Source: an uncultured Carboxylicivirga sp.
GTDB taxonomy: Bacteria > Bacteroidota > Bacteroidia > Bacteroidales > Marinilabiliaceae
Direction of reading: 5' to 3'
DNA: 64,000 nt
Assembly (NCBI RefSeq): GCF_963668385.1
Contig: NZ_OY764327.1
Coordinates: 372,001-436,000 of the forward strand
Numbering within the stretch: the first letter of the stretch is position 1; each line of letters opens with the position of its first letter. Shown here piece by piece: positions 44,884 to 53,256 of the stretch. A program made the position numbers and the translations under genes. The notes beneath the pieces are model-generated. The model was not told where the DNA came from and searched no databases. It saw only the letters and a program-made list of their open reading frames with translations.

Positions 44884-47644
44884 ATTAAAGCCTCTGTTTT
44901 TCGGATTAGTGTTAACCTTTTCTGCAGCATGCCAGCAAGATGTTAAATGGCCCGATGAGTCGCTTACGACCAAACCCGGGGCCCGTTGGTGGTGGCTGGG
45001 AAGCGCTGTTGACGAAGCCAATCTTACGTATAACCTCGAAGAATACTCCAAAGCAGGCATTGGCGCTTTGGAAATAACTCCCATTTACGGAGTACAAAAC
45101 AACGATGAAAACAACATTGATTTTCTATCGGACAGATGGATGCAAGTATACAAACATACGCAAAATGAAGCCCATCGCCTGAACATGCAAATCGACATGA
45201 ATACGGGTACCGGCTGGCCATTTGGTGGTCCTCAGGTGAAGCCCGAAGATGCAGCATCAAAACTAATTGTTCAGGAATATTCTTTAAAAGGTGGTGAATC
45301 ATTAAAAGACAAAATTGAGCCCAAAGATGAACGTCAACGCGAATTTGCACACCTGGCTTGCCTAATGGCTCTTGATGGTAATAACCAACCAATTGATTTA
45401 ACTTCAAAAGTATCAGATAATCAATTAAACTGGACGGCTCCAAAAGGAGAATGGAAAATAATAGCTCTTTTCGAAGGGCATACTTTTCAACAGGTTAAAA
45501 GGGCTGCCCCCGGAGGTAAAGGTTTGGTGATTGACCACTTATCAGAAACAGCATTACCTCATTATTTGCAGCGCTTTACCGATGCCTTCAATAAGAACAA
45601 TGCTCCGGCTCCCGGCTTTTTCTTTACCGACTCTTACGAAGTGTATCAGGCAGACTGGACTCCTAACCTGCTTCAAGCATTCGAAAACAAGTTTCAGTAT
45701 AAATTACAGGATTACCTACCCTACTTTTTAAGCAGCGAGCATAACGATACCACTGCTCGAATTATTTCTGATTACCGCGAGTTATTAAGCGAACTTCTGG
45801 TTAATAATTTCACCACTAAATGGACTGAGTGGGCTCATCAAATGGGTTCTCAAACACGTAGTCAGGCACATGGATCTCCCGGTAATTTAATTGATTTATA
45901 TGCAGCAGTTGATGTACCCGAATGCGAAGGCTTTGGCTTATCTGATTTTCATATAAACGGGTTACGAAAAGATTCGCTGACACGACATAACGATTCTGAT
46001 CTATCAATGTTAAAATATGCCTCTTCAGCAGCGCATATATCAGGTAAGCAATATACTTCATCCGAAACATTTACCTGGCTTACCGAACATTTCAGAACGT
46101 CTTTATCTCAATGCAAACCAGATCTTGATTTGATGTTTGTATCTGGTGTTAACAGGGTTTATTTCCATGGTACGACTTATAGCCCTAAAGAGGCTGAATG
46201 GCCGGGGTGGAAATTTTATGCATCGGTAGATATGAGCCCTACAAACCCACTTTGGGACGATGCAGGAGCATTCTTTAAATACATTTCGCGCGTTCAATCC
46301 TTTTTGCAAATGGGGCAACCCGACAATGATTTTCTGGTGTACTTACCTGTTTACGACATGTGGCACGAACAAGACGGACGCCTGTTGATGTTTGATATTC
46401 ATAAGATGCAACAAAGGGCACCTGAATTTATCGATGTTATTCACCAAATCAGTAATGCAGGTTATGATGTTGACTATATCTCTGATGCTTTTATCAAAAA
46501 TACACAGGTAAGTAATGGACAATTGCTAACATCAGGTGGTTCGGCATATAAAGCCCTAATAGTGCCCGCGGCAAAAAAGATGCCTGCCGATGTGTTACAA
46601 CAACTTATAAAACTAGCTAAAGAGGGTGCTCAGATCATTTTCATGGATCATTATCCAGAAGATGTTCCCGGGTTTCATCAGTTAGACGAGCGCCGACAAG
46701 CTTTGCAAAACAGTTTATCACAACTTCCTCAAAGCTCTTTTGAGAAAAGTGAAAAACTAAGTTTAGGTAGTGGATCCATCATTACTGGCTCTGACTTTGT
46801 AACTACTCTTGCTAAAACAGATATTCAACCAGAAGAGCTGAAGAAAGAATATGGATTATCATACATCCGTAGAAAAAATACCGACGGACACCATTACTTC
46901 ATCAGTGCTTTGAAACAAGGTGATACAGACCAATGGATCACTTTAGCTCAACCTTTTCAATCGGCCGTTATTTTCGATCCTCTTACCGGAAAAATTGGCA
47001 AAGCTGCCATCAGAAGCAAGAATGGATGTAAACAAGTTAGAATTCAGCTAAACTCAGGTGCTTCAATGATTTTAAAAACTTATACATCAAAAACACTTTG
47101 TTGTTCTGATTGGCCATATATCAACGAAGAGAAAAAACCTTTTGTATTAAATAACAACTGGCAATTATACTTCACCGAAAGTACTCCTGCAATAACAGAT
47201 ACTTTTAGTATGCCGGCTGTTCAATCGTGGACCATGCTTCCAAATCCAAACGCATCGATTAATATGGGAACGGCCAAGTATACTACTACATTCTCAGCCC
47301 ATAAAGATATGGCAGACGAGTGGCTACTTGACTTAGGTGATGTACGAGAAACCGCACGTGTAACAGTTAACGGAACAATGGTTGATACACTTTGGTCGGT
47401 ACCTTATCGCGTTAGAATAGGATCGTACCTAAAAGAAGGCTTAAACTCGCTGGAAATTGAGGTAACCAACCTTCCGGCTAATCGAATTGCCGAAATGGAT
47501 CGTGAAGGTATACAATGGCGAAAATTTAAAGAGATTAATCTGGTAGACATCAATTATTCAAGAAATCTATATAGCAATTGGGAAGTAATGCCATCGGGCT
47601 TAAACAGCGAAGTGAAGTTAATACCGGTAAACTTATCCAATTAG
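44864..47644 (+). CDS. GH106 alpha-L-rhamnosidase
   Basis: Releases terminal alpha-L-rhamnose, here probably from RG-I backbone fragments after GH105 has acted. It has 926 residues and a lipoprotein-type signal ending LTFSAAC-Q. GH106 features are the start PGARWWWLGSAVDEANLTYN and ALEITPIYGV, the substrate-site segment MNTGTGWPFGGPQV, the ASSAAHISGKQYTSSETFTW block near residue 400, and the C-terminal galactose-binding-like sandwich (LLDLGDVRETARVTVNG). Its ATG lies inside the end of the CE12 gene (20-base overlap). The freed rhamnose matches the RhaT transporter at the left edge. Confidence 0.93.
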   Translation: MLYYLNRLKPLFFGLVLTFSAACQQDVKWPDESLTTKPGARWWWLGSAVDEANLTYNLEEYSKAGIGALEITPIYGVQNNDENNIDFLSDRWMQVYKHTQNEAHRLNMQIDMNTGTGWPFGGPQVKPEDAASKLIVQEYSLKGGESLKDKIEPKDERQREFAHLACLMALDGNNQPIDLTSKVSDNQLNWTAPKGEWKIIALFEGHTFQQVKRAAPGGKGLVIDHLSETALPHYLQRFTDAFNKNNAPAPGFFFTDSYEVYQADWTPNLLQAFENKFQYKLQDYLPYFLSSEHNDTTARIISDYRELLSELLVNNFTTKWTEWAHQMGSQTRSQAHGSPGNLIDLYAAVDVPECEGFGLSDFHINGLRKDSLTRHNDSDLSMLKYASSAAHISGKQYTSSETFTWLTEHFRTSLSQCKPDLDLMFVSGVNRVYFHGTTYSPKEAEWPGWKFYASVDMSPTNPLWDDAGAFFKYISRVQSFLQMGQPDNDFLVYLPVYDMWHEQDGRLLMFDIHKMQQRAPEFIDVIHQISNAGYDVDYISDAFIKNTQVSNGQLLTSGGSAYKALIVPAAKKMPADVLQQLIKLAKEGAQIIFMDHYPEDVPGFHQLDERRQALQNSLSQLPQSSFEKSEKLSLGSGSIITGSDFVTTLAKTDIQPEELKKEYGLSYIRRKNTDGHHYFISALKQGDTDQWITLAQPFQSAVIFDPLTGKIGKAAIRSKNGCKQVRIQLNSGASMILKTYTSKTLCCSDWPYINEEKKPFVLNNNWQLYFTESTPAITDTFSMPAVQSWTMLPNPNASINMGTAKYTTTFSAHKDMADEWLLDLGDVRETARVTVNGTMVDTLWSVPYRVRIGSYLKEGLNSLEIEVTNLPANRIAEMDREGIQWRKFKEINLVDINYSRNLYSNWEVMPSGLNSEVKLIPVNLSN

Positions 47645-47663
47645 AATTAAAATCATTGCGAAC

Positions 47664-49109
47664 ATGAAGAAGTTAACATTTATACTTTTACTTGTAACCA
47701 TTAACCTTTATGCTCAAAAAGAAGCATCCATTCCACAATTTGAGTGGATGAAAAAGGTGGGAGCAAAATCCTTTCCTCAGAATACACAAGTATACTCAGT
47801 TAGAGATTATGGTGCCATAGGCGATGCAGTAGAGCTAAACACCAAAGCCATTCAGGCTGCCATCGACGCAGCCGAAGCCAATGGGGGTGGTATCGTCACC
47901 TTCGAACCGGGTGTATATCTTACCGGATCGGTATTTATTGGCAATAATGTTAACTTTCATATTCCTAAGGGAACCATGCTTATTGGTAGTCAAAACATCG
48001 AAGACTACAAAGAGATTAATACACGAGTAGCCGGTGTTGAAATGAAATGGCCATCGGCACTTATCAACATTATTGGTAAAAATAATGCTGCCATATCGGG
48101 TACAGGCACAATACATGGCAAAGGAAAAGTATTTTGGGATAAATACTGGACGATGCGTAAAGACTATGAAAAGAAAGGCTTGCGCTGGATTGTAGATTAC
48201 GATTGCGAACGGCCCCGAGGAATTCTTATTTCGGATAGTAAAGACATTACGGTTGATGGAGTGGTTCTTTACCAATCGGGCTTTTGGAGCTTACACATTC
48301 TGTATTCGACTCATGTAACCGTAAGTAACATGATTATCAGTAATAACATTGAAGGTCATGGCCCTAGTACCGATGGAATCGATATTGATTCTTCCTCTTT
48401 TATTTTGGTTGAAAACAGCTCAATTAATTGCAACGATGATAACTTTTGCCTGAAAGCCGGCCGTGATGCAGATGGATTAAAAGTGAATCGTCCTTGCGAA
48501 TACATTGTAATACGCAATTGCTATGCAGGTTTAGGAGCAGGTCTGTTTACCTGTGGTAGCGAAACATCGGGAAGCATTCGCAATGTAGTGGCTTATAACC
48601 TGAAGGCTGAAAATACCATCTTTGGCTTGCGCTTTAAAAGTGCCATGAACAGAGGCGGAACCGTCGAAAACATCTATTTATCCAACATCGAAATGAATAA
48701 GGTACGTTATCCATTATCTGTTGATTTAAATTGGAATCCGGCTTACAGCTATTCAACCCTCCCCGAAGGGTATAAAGCAGATGAAGTGCCCGAACACTGG
48801 AACAAAATGCTTGAACATGTTGACCCCAAAAATGGTACACCTAAATTCAAAAATATCACCTTTACTGATTTAACGGCTACCGATGCCGAAGTTTGCATGC
48901 GCATAGGTGGTATTAAAGCCAGCACAATTGATAACTTTACTTTTAAGAATGTATCTATTAAAGGCGAAAAATCAGGTTTTATCAAACATGCACGTAACTG
49001 GGATTGCGAAACCCTTAACATTGTTGGCTTGGATCATCTATCGCTTGAGAATAACAAAAAAGTTAAGATCGAATACAACGATATGGTTAATCAGATAATA
49101 ACAAAATAA
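47664..49109 (+). CDS. GH28 family glycoside hydrolase (galacturonidase type)
   Basis: A second GH28, 481 residues, with a signal peptide ending NLYA-Q (periplasmic). The beta-helix carries PSTDGIDIDSS (NTD equivalent), INCNDDNFCLKAGRDADG (DD pair near residue 257), LFTCGSETSG (GHG position) and GLRFKSAMNRGG (R-x-K block). It starts with the RDYGAIGDAVELNTKAIQAA strand-turn usual for exo-acting bacterial members. It is only weakly similar to the GH28 at 4105, so the two likely act on different linkages. It lies 19 bases after GH106 and 6 bases before GH2. Confidence 0.9.
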   Translation: MKKLTFILLLVTINLYAQKEASIPQFEWMKKVGAKSFPQNTQVYSVRDYGAIGDAVELNTKAIQAAIDAAEANGGGIVTFEPGVYLTGSVFIGNNVNFHIPKGTMLIGSQNIEDYKEINTRVAGVEMKWPSALINIIGKNNAAISGTGTIHGKGKVFWDKYWTMRKDYEKKGLRWIVDYDCERPRGILISDSKDITVDGVVLYQSGFWSLHILYSTHVTVSNMIISNNIEGHGPSTDGIDIDSSSFILVENSSINCNDDNFCLKAGRDADGLKVNRPCEYIVIRNCYAGLGAGLFTCGSETSGSIRNVVAYNLKAENTIFGLRFKSAMNRGGTVENIYLSNIEMNKVRYPLSVDLNWNPAYSYSTLPEGYKADEVPEHWNKMLEHVDPKNGTPKFKNITFTDLTATDAEVCMRIGGIKASTIDNFTFKNVSIKGEKSGFIKHARNWDCETLNIVGLDHLSLENNKKVKIEYNDMVNQIITK

Positions 49110-49115
49110 TATAGA

Positions 49116-51941
49116 ATGAACCGCAACTTATATTTAATCTGCATACTAATGCTGTTTCCATTTATAACCAATGGGCAGGAAACGGAACAGCTTTATTTGT
49201 CAGGAACAGGCTTAGACAATACTGTCACCTGGGATTTTTATTGTTCCGATGGTCATAACAGTGGTAAATGGGGCAAAATAGAAGTGCCATCGCAATGGGA
49301 ATTGCAAGGCTATGGAGAGTATTCTTATGGCCGATGGTACAAAAAAAACGAAGAAGTTTCGAAAGAAACAGGTACCTATCGCTACTCGTTTAAAGTACCC
49401 AAATCGTGGACTGACAAACAGGTAAACATTATTTTTGAAGGTTCTATGACCGACACTGAGGTTTTTATCAACGGGCATAAAGCCGGCGCTACACATCAGG
49501 GTGGTTTTTATCGTTTCTCATACAACATCAGCGATAAGTTATTAATAGGAAAGAAAAACCGCTTGGAAGTAATTGTTCATAAACACTCGGAGAATGCCAG
49601 CATCAACCGTGCAGAACGAATGGCCGACTGGTGGTTGTTCGGAGGCATCTATCGTCCGGTGTACCTAGAAGCCAAACCTCAACAAGCCATTACTCATGTG
49701 GCTGTTGATGCACAGGCCAATGGTACATTAAACGCCGAGGTTGATTTATCTGCCCCAATAAGCGGAGCTAAAATAGTTGCTTCCATCGAGCCTCTTACAG
49801 GCCAAGGCAGCTTTAAAGAAGTTACACTTCCGTTAAATGATAATGAGCTAAAACAAACCATTAGTACTAAATGGGACAATGTTATTAGCTGGAATCCTGA
49901 GTATCCTCAGTTATATGTATTAAACCTTAAGCTGGTTGATCAAGCAAATAAAACACTGCATTCCTGGAATTCGCGCATTGGTTTCCGCACGGTTGAGTTC
50001 CGCCCTAAAGACGGATTCTATGTGAACGATACCAAAATCATCATGAAAGGTATTAACCGTCACTCGTTTCATCCTGATGGAGGAAGAACCACCAGCCGCG
50101 AAATTAGCAAGCAGGATGTTTTGTTAATGAAAGAAATGAACATCAATGCCGTTCGTTTTCACTATCCTCCCGATCAGCACTTTTTAGAAATGTGCGATTC
50201 TTTGGGCTTATTTGTAATGGACGAATTGGCCGGATGGCAAAACTGCTACGACTCTAAAGTTGGGCCTAAATTACAGAAAGAAATGCTGATGCGCGATGTG
50301 AATCATCCCAGCATAGTTGTATGGAGTAACGGTAACGAAGGAGGATGGAACTACGATTTAGACGCTCACTTTGCCGATTACGATCCTCAAAAAAGACATG
50401 TGATACATCCATGGGCCGATTTTAACGATGTGGATGCTCACCACTACCCTACTTACCTTACAGGCGTAGCCCGCTTTACCAATGGCTACAAAGTATTTTT
50501 ACCTACTGAATTTATGCATGGTATGTACGATCAGGGTCATGGTGCCGGACTGGAAGATTTTTGGTTAAACTGGACTTCGCATCCATTGTTTGCCGGAGCT
50601 TTTATGTGGGCATTTTGCGATAATTCGGTGAAACGTTCTGATAGAGGAGGCAAACTCGATTCGGATGATTTCCGCGCTCCCGATGGTATTGTGGGGCCTT
50701 ATCGCGAAAAAGAAGGCAGCGTATTTACCGTACGCGAGGTATGGGCTCCAATACAGTTTAAAAAGTTGTTTATCACTCCTTCATTCAAAGGAAACTTTAC
50801 CATTTCGAACACTTACTTGTTTACCAACTTAAACGACTGTAGTGCCCAGTACCGCCTTTACTCCATCGATTCACCGTTAAAAGGTGCTAATAAAAAAGTA
50901 ATTAGCGAAGGAACTGTTAACCTACCCGCTCTTAATCCGGGCGAAACAGGAATGGCTCATATGGAGCTTCCTGATCATTTCTTCGATGCCGATGTGTTAG
51001 AGATAGAGGCTTTCGATCCTCATGGTAAAGCAATTTGCAACTGGTCGTGGCCTGTTAAATATGCCAGCGAATACTTTAAAACACAGGAATCAGAGATACA
51101 AAACACTCAGAAAGTGAAAGTAGTGGAACAAAACAATGCTACCACTCTATCGGCCAATGGCGTATCGGTTCGTTTTAATCAAACCAACGGCCAGCTCGAA
51201 GAAGTGAGCAATGCCAATGGTGTTATTCCGTTTAACAATGGTCCGGTGGCAGTTGGTATGAAAATACAGTTTAAAGAGTGCTACGCTCGTCAGGATGAAA
51301 AAACAGCTCAATTTGTGGCCAAGTATCTGGGTGCTATTGATTCAATTGTATGGACCATGGATGCCGACGGACTTTTAAAGATGGATGCGGTGATGCTGAA
51401 TCGTGCCCGCGGTGGCCAAGGCTTCGACGATGCTTTTACCGATAATGAGATTTACAACCTTGGATTAACATTCTCGTACCCCGAAGAGTTGGCCAAGGGA
51501 ATGGAATGGTTTGGACGTGGGCCTTACCGCGTGTGGAAAAACCGCATCAAAGGTACCAACTACAACCTGTGGCAAAAAGATTACAATAATACCATCACCG
51601 GCGAAAGCGATTATGGTTTAACTTATCCTGAGTTTAAAGGATATCATGCCAACCTGTATTGGGCTACCATTGAATCGGACAAAGCACCTTTTACAGTATA
51701 TGCCGAAACCGATGGCGTATTTATGAGGGTATTTACCCCTGAAGAACCTCACGGACGTCAGGATGGGAAAGCTACTATGCCTGCTTTCCCCGAAGGAGAT
51801 ATATCGTTTTTATACGACATCCCGGCCATCAGGTCGTTTAAACCTACTTCGCAACAAGGGCCACACAGTCAGCCGGGTAATATCCGCATTAAAGTAGGCG
51901 ACGAAGGCATACGTATGGTATTGAATTTTGATTTTAGATAG
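49116..51941 (+). CDS. GH2 family glycoside hydrolase (beta-galactosidase type)
   Basis: A 941-residue periplasmic enzyme; signal peptide ends ITNG-Q. Domain order is typical: sugar-binding sandwich (about 25-190, with VFINGHKAGATHQGGFYRFS), Ig-like (about 195-290), TIM barrel (about 295-570) and C-terminal beta domains (the last like Bgal_small_N). Acid/base Glu is in VWSNGNEGGWNY near residue 407 and the nucleophile Glu in FLPTEFMHG near 464. RHSFHPDGGRTTS and AVRFHYPPD are further GH2 hallmarks. Bacteroidota RG-I loci often carry such enzymes for beta-galactose side chains, but beta-glucuronidase or other specificity cannot be excluded. Last gene of the operon. Confidence 0.9.
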   Translation: MNRNLYLICILMLFPFITNGQETEQLYLSGTGLDNTVTWDFYCSDGHNSGKWGKIEVPSQWELQGYGEYSYGRWYKKNEEVSKETGTYRYSFKVPKSWTDKQVNIIFEGSMTDTEVFINGHKAGATHQGGFYRFSYNISDKLLIGKKNRLEVIVHKHSENASINRAERMADWWLFGGIYRPVYLEAKPQQAITHVAVDAQANGTLNAEVDLSAPISGAKIVASIEPLTGQGSFKEVTLPLNDNELKQTISTKWDNVISWNPEYPQLYVLNLKLVDQANKTLHSWNSRIGFRTVEFRPKDGFYVNDTKIIMKGINRHSFHPDGGRTTSREISKQDVLLMKEMNINAVRFHYPPDQHFLEMCDSLGLFVMDELAGWQNCYDSKVGPKLQKEMLMRDVNHPSIVVWSNGNEGGWNYDLDAHFADYDPQKRHVIHPWADFNDVDAHHYPTYLTGVARFTNGYKVFLPTEFMHGMYDQGHGAGLEDFWLNWTSHPLFAGAFMWAFCDNSVKRSDRGGKLDSDDFRAPDGIVGPYREKEGSVFTVREVWAPIQFKKLFITPSFKGNFTISNTYLFTNLNDCSAQYRLYSIDSPLKGANKKVISEGTVNLPALNPGETGMAHMELPDHFFDADVLEIEAFDPHGKAICNWSWPVKYASEYFKTQESEIQNTQKVKVVEQNNATTLSANGVSVRFNQTNGQLEEVSNANGVIPFNNGPVAVGMKIQFKECYARQDEKTAQFVAKYLGAIDSIVWTMDADGLLKMDAVMLNRARGGQGFDDAFTDNEIYNLGLTFSYPEELAKGMEWFGRGPYRVWKNRIKGTNYNLWQKDYNNTITGESDYGLTYPEFKGYHANLYWATIESDKAPFTVYAETDGVFMRVFTPEEPHGRQDGKATMPAFPEGDISFLYDIPAIRSFKPTSQQGPHSQPGNIRIKVGDEGIRMVLNFDFR

Positions 51942-51971
51942 TAATATTGGGATTTAGTAATAAATGAAGAG

Positions 51972-52003
51972 GGATGATGGCAAAGACTGTCATCCTTTTT
52001 TGA
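51972..52003 (+). terminator. Terminator of the 40996-51941 operon
   Basis: GGATGA (51972-51977) pairs with TCATCC (51990-51995) with extra inner pairing, followed by TTTTTT. It lies 30 bases after the GH2 stop. Related hairpins occur at 52597-52632 and 53177-53212. Confidence 0.75.
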
Positions 52004-52089
52004 TTGGTACTAGTGCCAAGTAATAAGTGCCAAGTGCAAATTCAGTCCCTATAATACCTATGCGTTCTTTGATACCAATGTTTGGATCC

Positions 52090-52341
52090 TATCTGCCTGT
52101 CAATGGGATGCATCTGGCTGTTTCAGGTAAGCATCTGCACATCCAAGGTAAGTATCTGTCTGCGTTAGGTAACACAGTGACAGTATCAGGTACGATGCTG
52201 TCAATGCCGGGTAGGCATCTGGCTGTGTCAGGTAAGCATCTGCCTATCCAAGGTAAGCATCTGGCTGCGTAAAGTAACACAGTGGCTGTATCAGGTACGA
52301 TGCTGTCAATGCCGGGTAGGCATCTGGCTGTATCAGGTCAG
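52090..52341. repeat. 21-bp tandem repeat array with a 105-bp higher-order unit
   Basis: Twelve head-to-tail units of exactly 21 bp start at 52090. Most begin CATCTG and end AGGTAAG. Five consecutive units form a block of 105 bp: the units at 52195, 52216, 52237, 52258 and 52279 are each followed 105 bases later, or preceded 105 bases earlier, by a near-identical unit (52195 and 52300 are identical). Because 21 is a multiple of three, several frames read as seven-residue repeats, but each is short and stops within or just after the array. No spacers of unrelated sequence occur, so it is not CRISPR. Confidence 0.88.
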
Positions 52342-52365
52342 CATTATAAATCCGCAAAAAACAAC

Positions 52366-52384
52366 TCAACTTTAGAGAAGTTGA
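52366..52384. repeat. Short palindrome TCAACTT...AAGTTGA (copy 1)
   Basis: Seven-base arms around a five-base centre; the counterpart at 52946-52964 is a perfect eight-base stem with loop AGA. One of a set of REP-like palindromes in this gap. Confidence 0.55.
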
Positions 52385-52420
52385 ATATCTATAGAATAGT
52401 TTAAGAAACACCTCATCACT

Positions 52421-52437
52421 CAACTCCAGCGGAGTTG
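52421..52437. repeat. REP-like palindrome CAACTCC-AGC-GGAGTTG (copy 1)
   Basis: Perfect seven-base stem with the three-base loop AGC. Repeated exactly at 53001-53017 and, with loop TCT, at 52755-52771. Confidence 0.7.
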
Positions 52438-52596
52438 TATAACAATATCTTGTTAAAGTGCACTTAGCACCATCCTCTACGCACCAACACCTCAACCTTA
52501 ATTAACACATAATAAGATTCTTCAACATTATTGTGGCACACTATTTGCAACACTACTGTCAGTAGATTTTTTTTCAAGATTTGGGTTTAGGTTAAT

Positions 52597-52632
52597 AAAA
52601 AAGGATGATGGCAAAGGCTATCATCCTTTTTT
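52597..52632. terminator. Bidirectional terminator hairpin inside repeat copy 1
   Basis: AAAAAAGGATGAT pairs with ATCATCCTTTTTT around a GC-containing loop. The A-run and T-run on both sides make it usable on either strand. Confidence 0.6.
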
Positions 52633-52754
52633 GATTTTATGAGTGCCGAGTAAGAAGTGCATAGTACAAATTCAGTCACTAATACCCCAGATTTATGTAC
52701 TTGTAATTGTGGCACTCTACTAAAAATTTATCATTAACCTTCTTACAAATGATA

Positions 52755-52771
52755 CAACTCCTCTGGAGTTG
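52755..52771. repeat. REP-like palindrome CAACTCC-TCT-GGAGTTG
   Basis: Perfect seven-base stem with loop TCT, the same arms as 52421 and 53001, but outside the 280-base copies, so it is an independent member of the family. Confidence 0.65.
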
Positions 52772-52802
52772 ATGGACAATTATTAATTAACCATACTAGA
52801 TA

Positions 52803-52823
52803 TATATCCCCGCTGGGGATATA
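52803..52823. repeat. REP-like palindrome TATATCCCC-GCT-GGGGATATA
   Basis: Perfect nine-base stem with loop GCT. Different arms but the same design (arms ending in CC/GG and a three-base loop) as the neighbouring palindromes. Confidence 0.65.
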
Positions 52824-52860
52824 AAGAAGTACAATATCGCGAAACTTATTTATTCATCTT

Positions 52861-52890
52861 AACCACAGATAACACCAATTTACACCGATT
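52861..52890. repeat. CACAGAT/ACACCGAT-type simple repeat
   Basis: About 30 bases made of diverged copies of a 9- to 10-base word (ACCACAGAT, AACACCAAT, TACACCGAT). Similar sequences occur dispersed in non-coding DNA of many bacteria. No function is known to me. Confidence 0.45.
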
Positions 52891-52940
52891 ATTCCACCAT
52901 TTCGGAATGACACATTACCTTGTGCACATCCACGAGAAAC

Positions 52941-53220
52941 ACAACTCAACTTCAGAGAAGTTGAATATCCATAGAATAGTTTAAGCAACACCTCATCACT
53001 CAACTCCAGCGGAGTTGTATAACAATATCATGTTAAAGTACACTTAGTACCAGCCACTACACACTAACACGTCAACCTTAATTAACACTAAATAAGATTC
53101 TTCAACACTATTGTGGCACACTACTTGCAATACTATTATCAGTAGATTTTTTTTCAAGATTTGGGTTTAGGTTAATAAAAAAGGATGATGGCAACGGCTA
53201 TCATCCTTTTTTAATTTTAT
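52941..53220. repeat. 280-base direct repeat, copy 2
   Basis: Gap-free counterpart of 52361-52640. It keeps both palindromes (52946-52964 and 53001-53017) and the terminator (53177-53212). Mismatches are spread evenly, so the duplication is not brand new. Confidence 0.88.
53177..53212 (-). terminator. Terminator of the GH115-HTCS operon
   Basis: AAAAAAGGATGAT pairs with ATCATCCTTTTTT. On the minus strand it lies 45 bases after the GH115 stop and is followed by a T-run, so it should end the minus-strand transcript. It is the right end of repeat copy 2. Confidence 0.65.
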
Positions 53221-53256
53221 ATGGATACTAATCTCAATTAGCTTTAAACTTTTATT

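Larger units (their letters stand above)
52361..52640. repeat. 280-base direct repeat, copy 1
   Basis: Aligns without gaps to 52941-53220 (offset exactly 580) with about 20 mismatches by eye, roughly 93 percent identity. It contains two palindromes near its left end and a terminator hairpin at its right end, so the unit may be a palindrome-bounded module. Confidence 0.88.
51942..53256. other. 1.3 kb gene-free repeat mosaic between convergent genes
   Basis: No gene is credible here. The interval holds a 21-bp minisatellite (52090-52341), two 280-base direct copies (52361 and 52941), three related terminator hairpins, several short palindromes with three-base loops, and a CACAGAT-type simple repeat (52861-52890). 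A further stretch after the first terminator (about 52011-52060, GTGCCAAGT plus AAATTCAGT) reappears after the second (about 52641-52690), so that part is also duplicated. It separates the plus-strand enzyme operon from the minus-strand GH115-HTCS operon. Confidence 0.8.

Noticed and set aside
39242-47644. Ulvan as the substrate, because of sulfatase plus rhamnosidase
   Set aside because: No ulvan lyase family (PL24, PL25, PL28, PL40) is present, whereas PL11, GH28, GH105, GH106 and CE12 together define RG-I. A sulfated RG-I-like polymer remains possible.
52027-52272. A possible 81-residue protein made of seven-residue repeats (HLAVSGK, HLPIQGK)
   Set aside because: It is a by-product of the 21-bp array, which is open in more than one frame on both strands. 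There is no signal, no promoter and no conserved end, and the frame stops within the array while the repeats continue.
52090-52341. CRISPR array
   Set aside because: Units are contiguous without unique spacers and there are no cas genes in the window.
51942-53256. An insertion sequence in the repeat-rich gap
   Set aside because: No transposase frame, no terminal inverted repeats bounding a unit and no target duplication could be seen.
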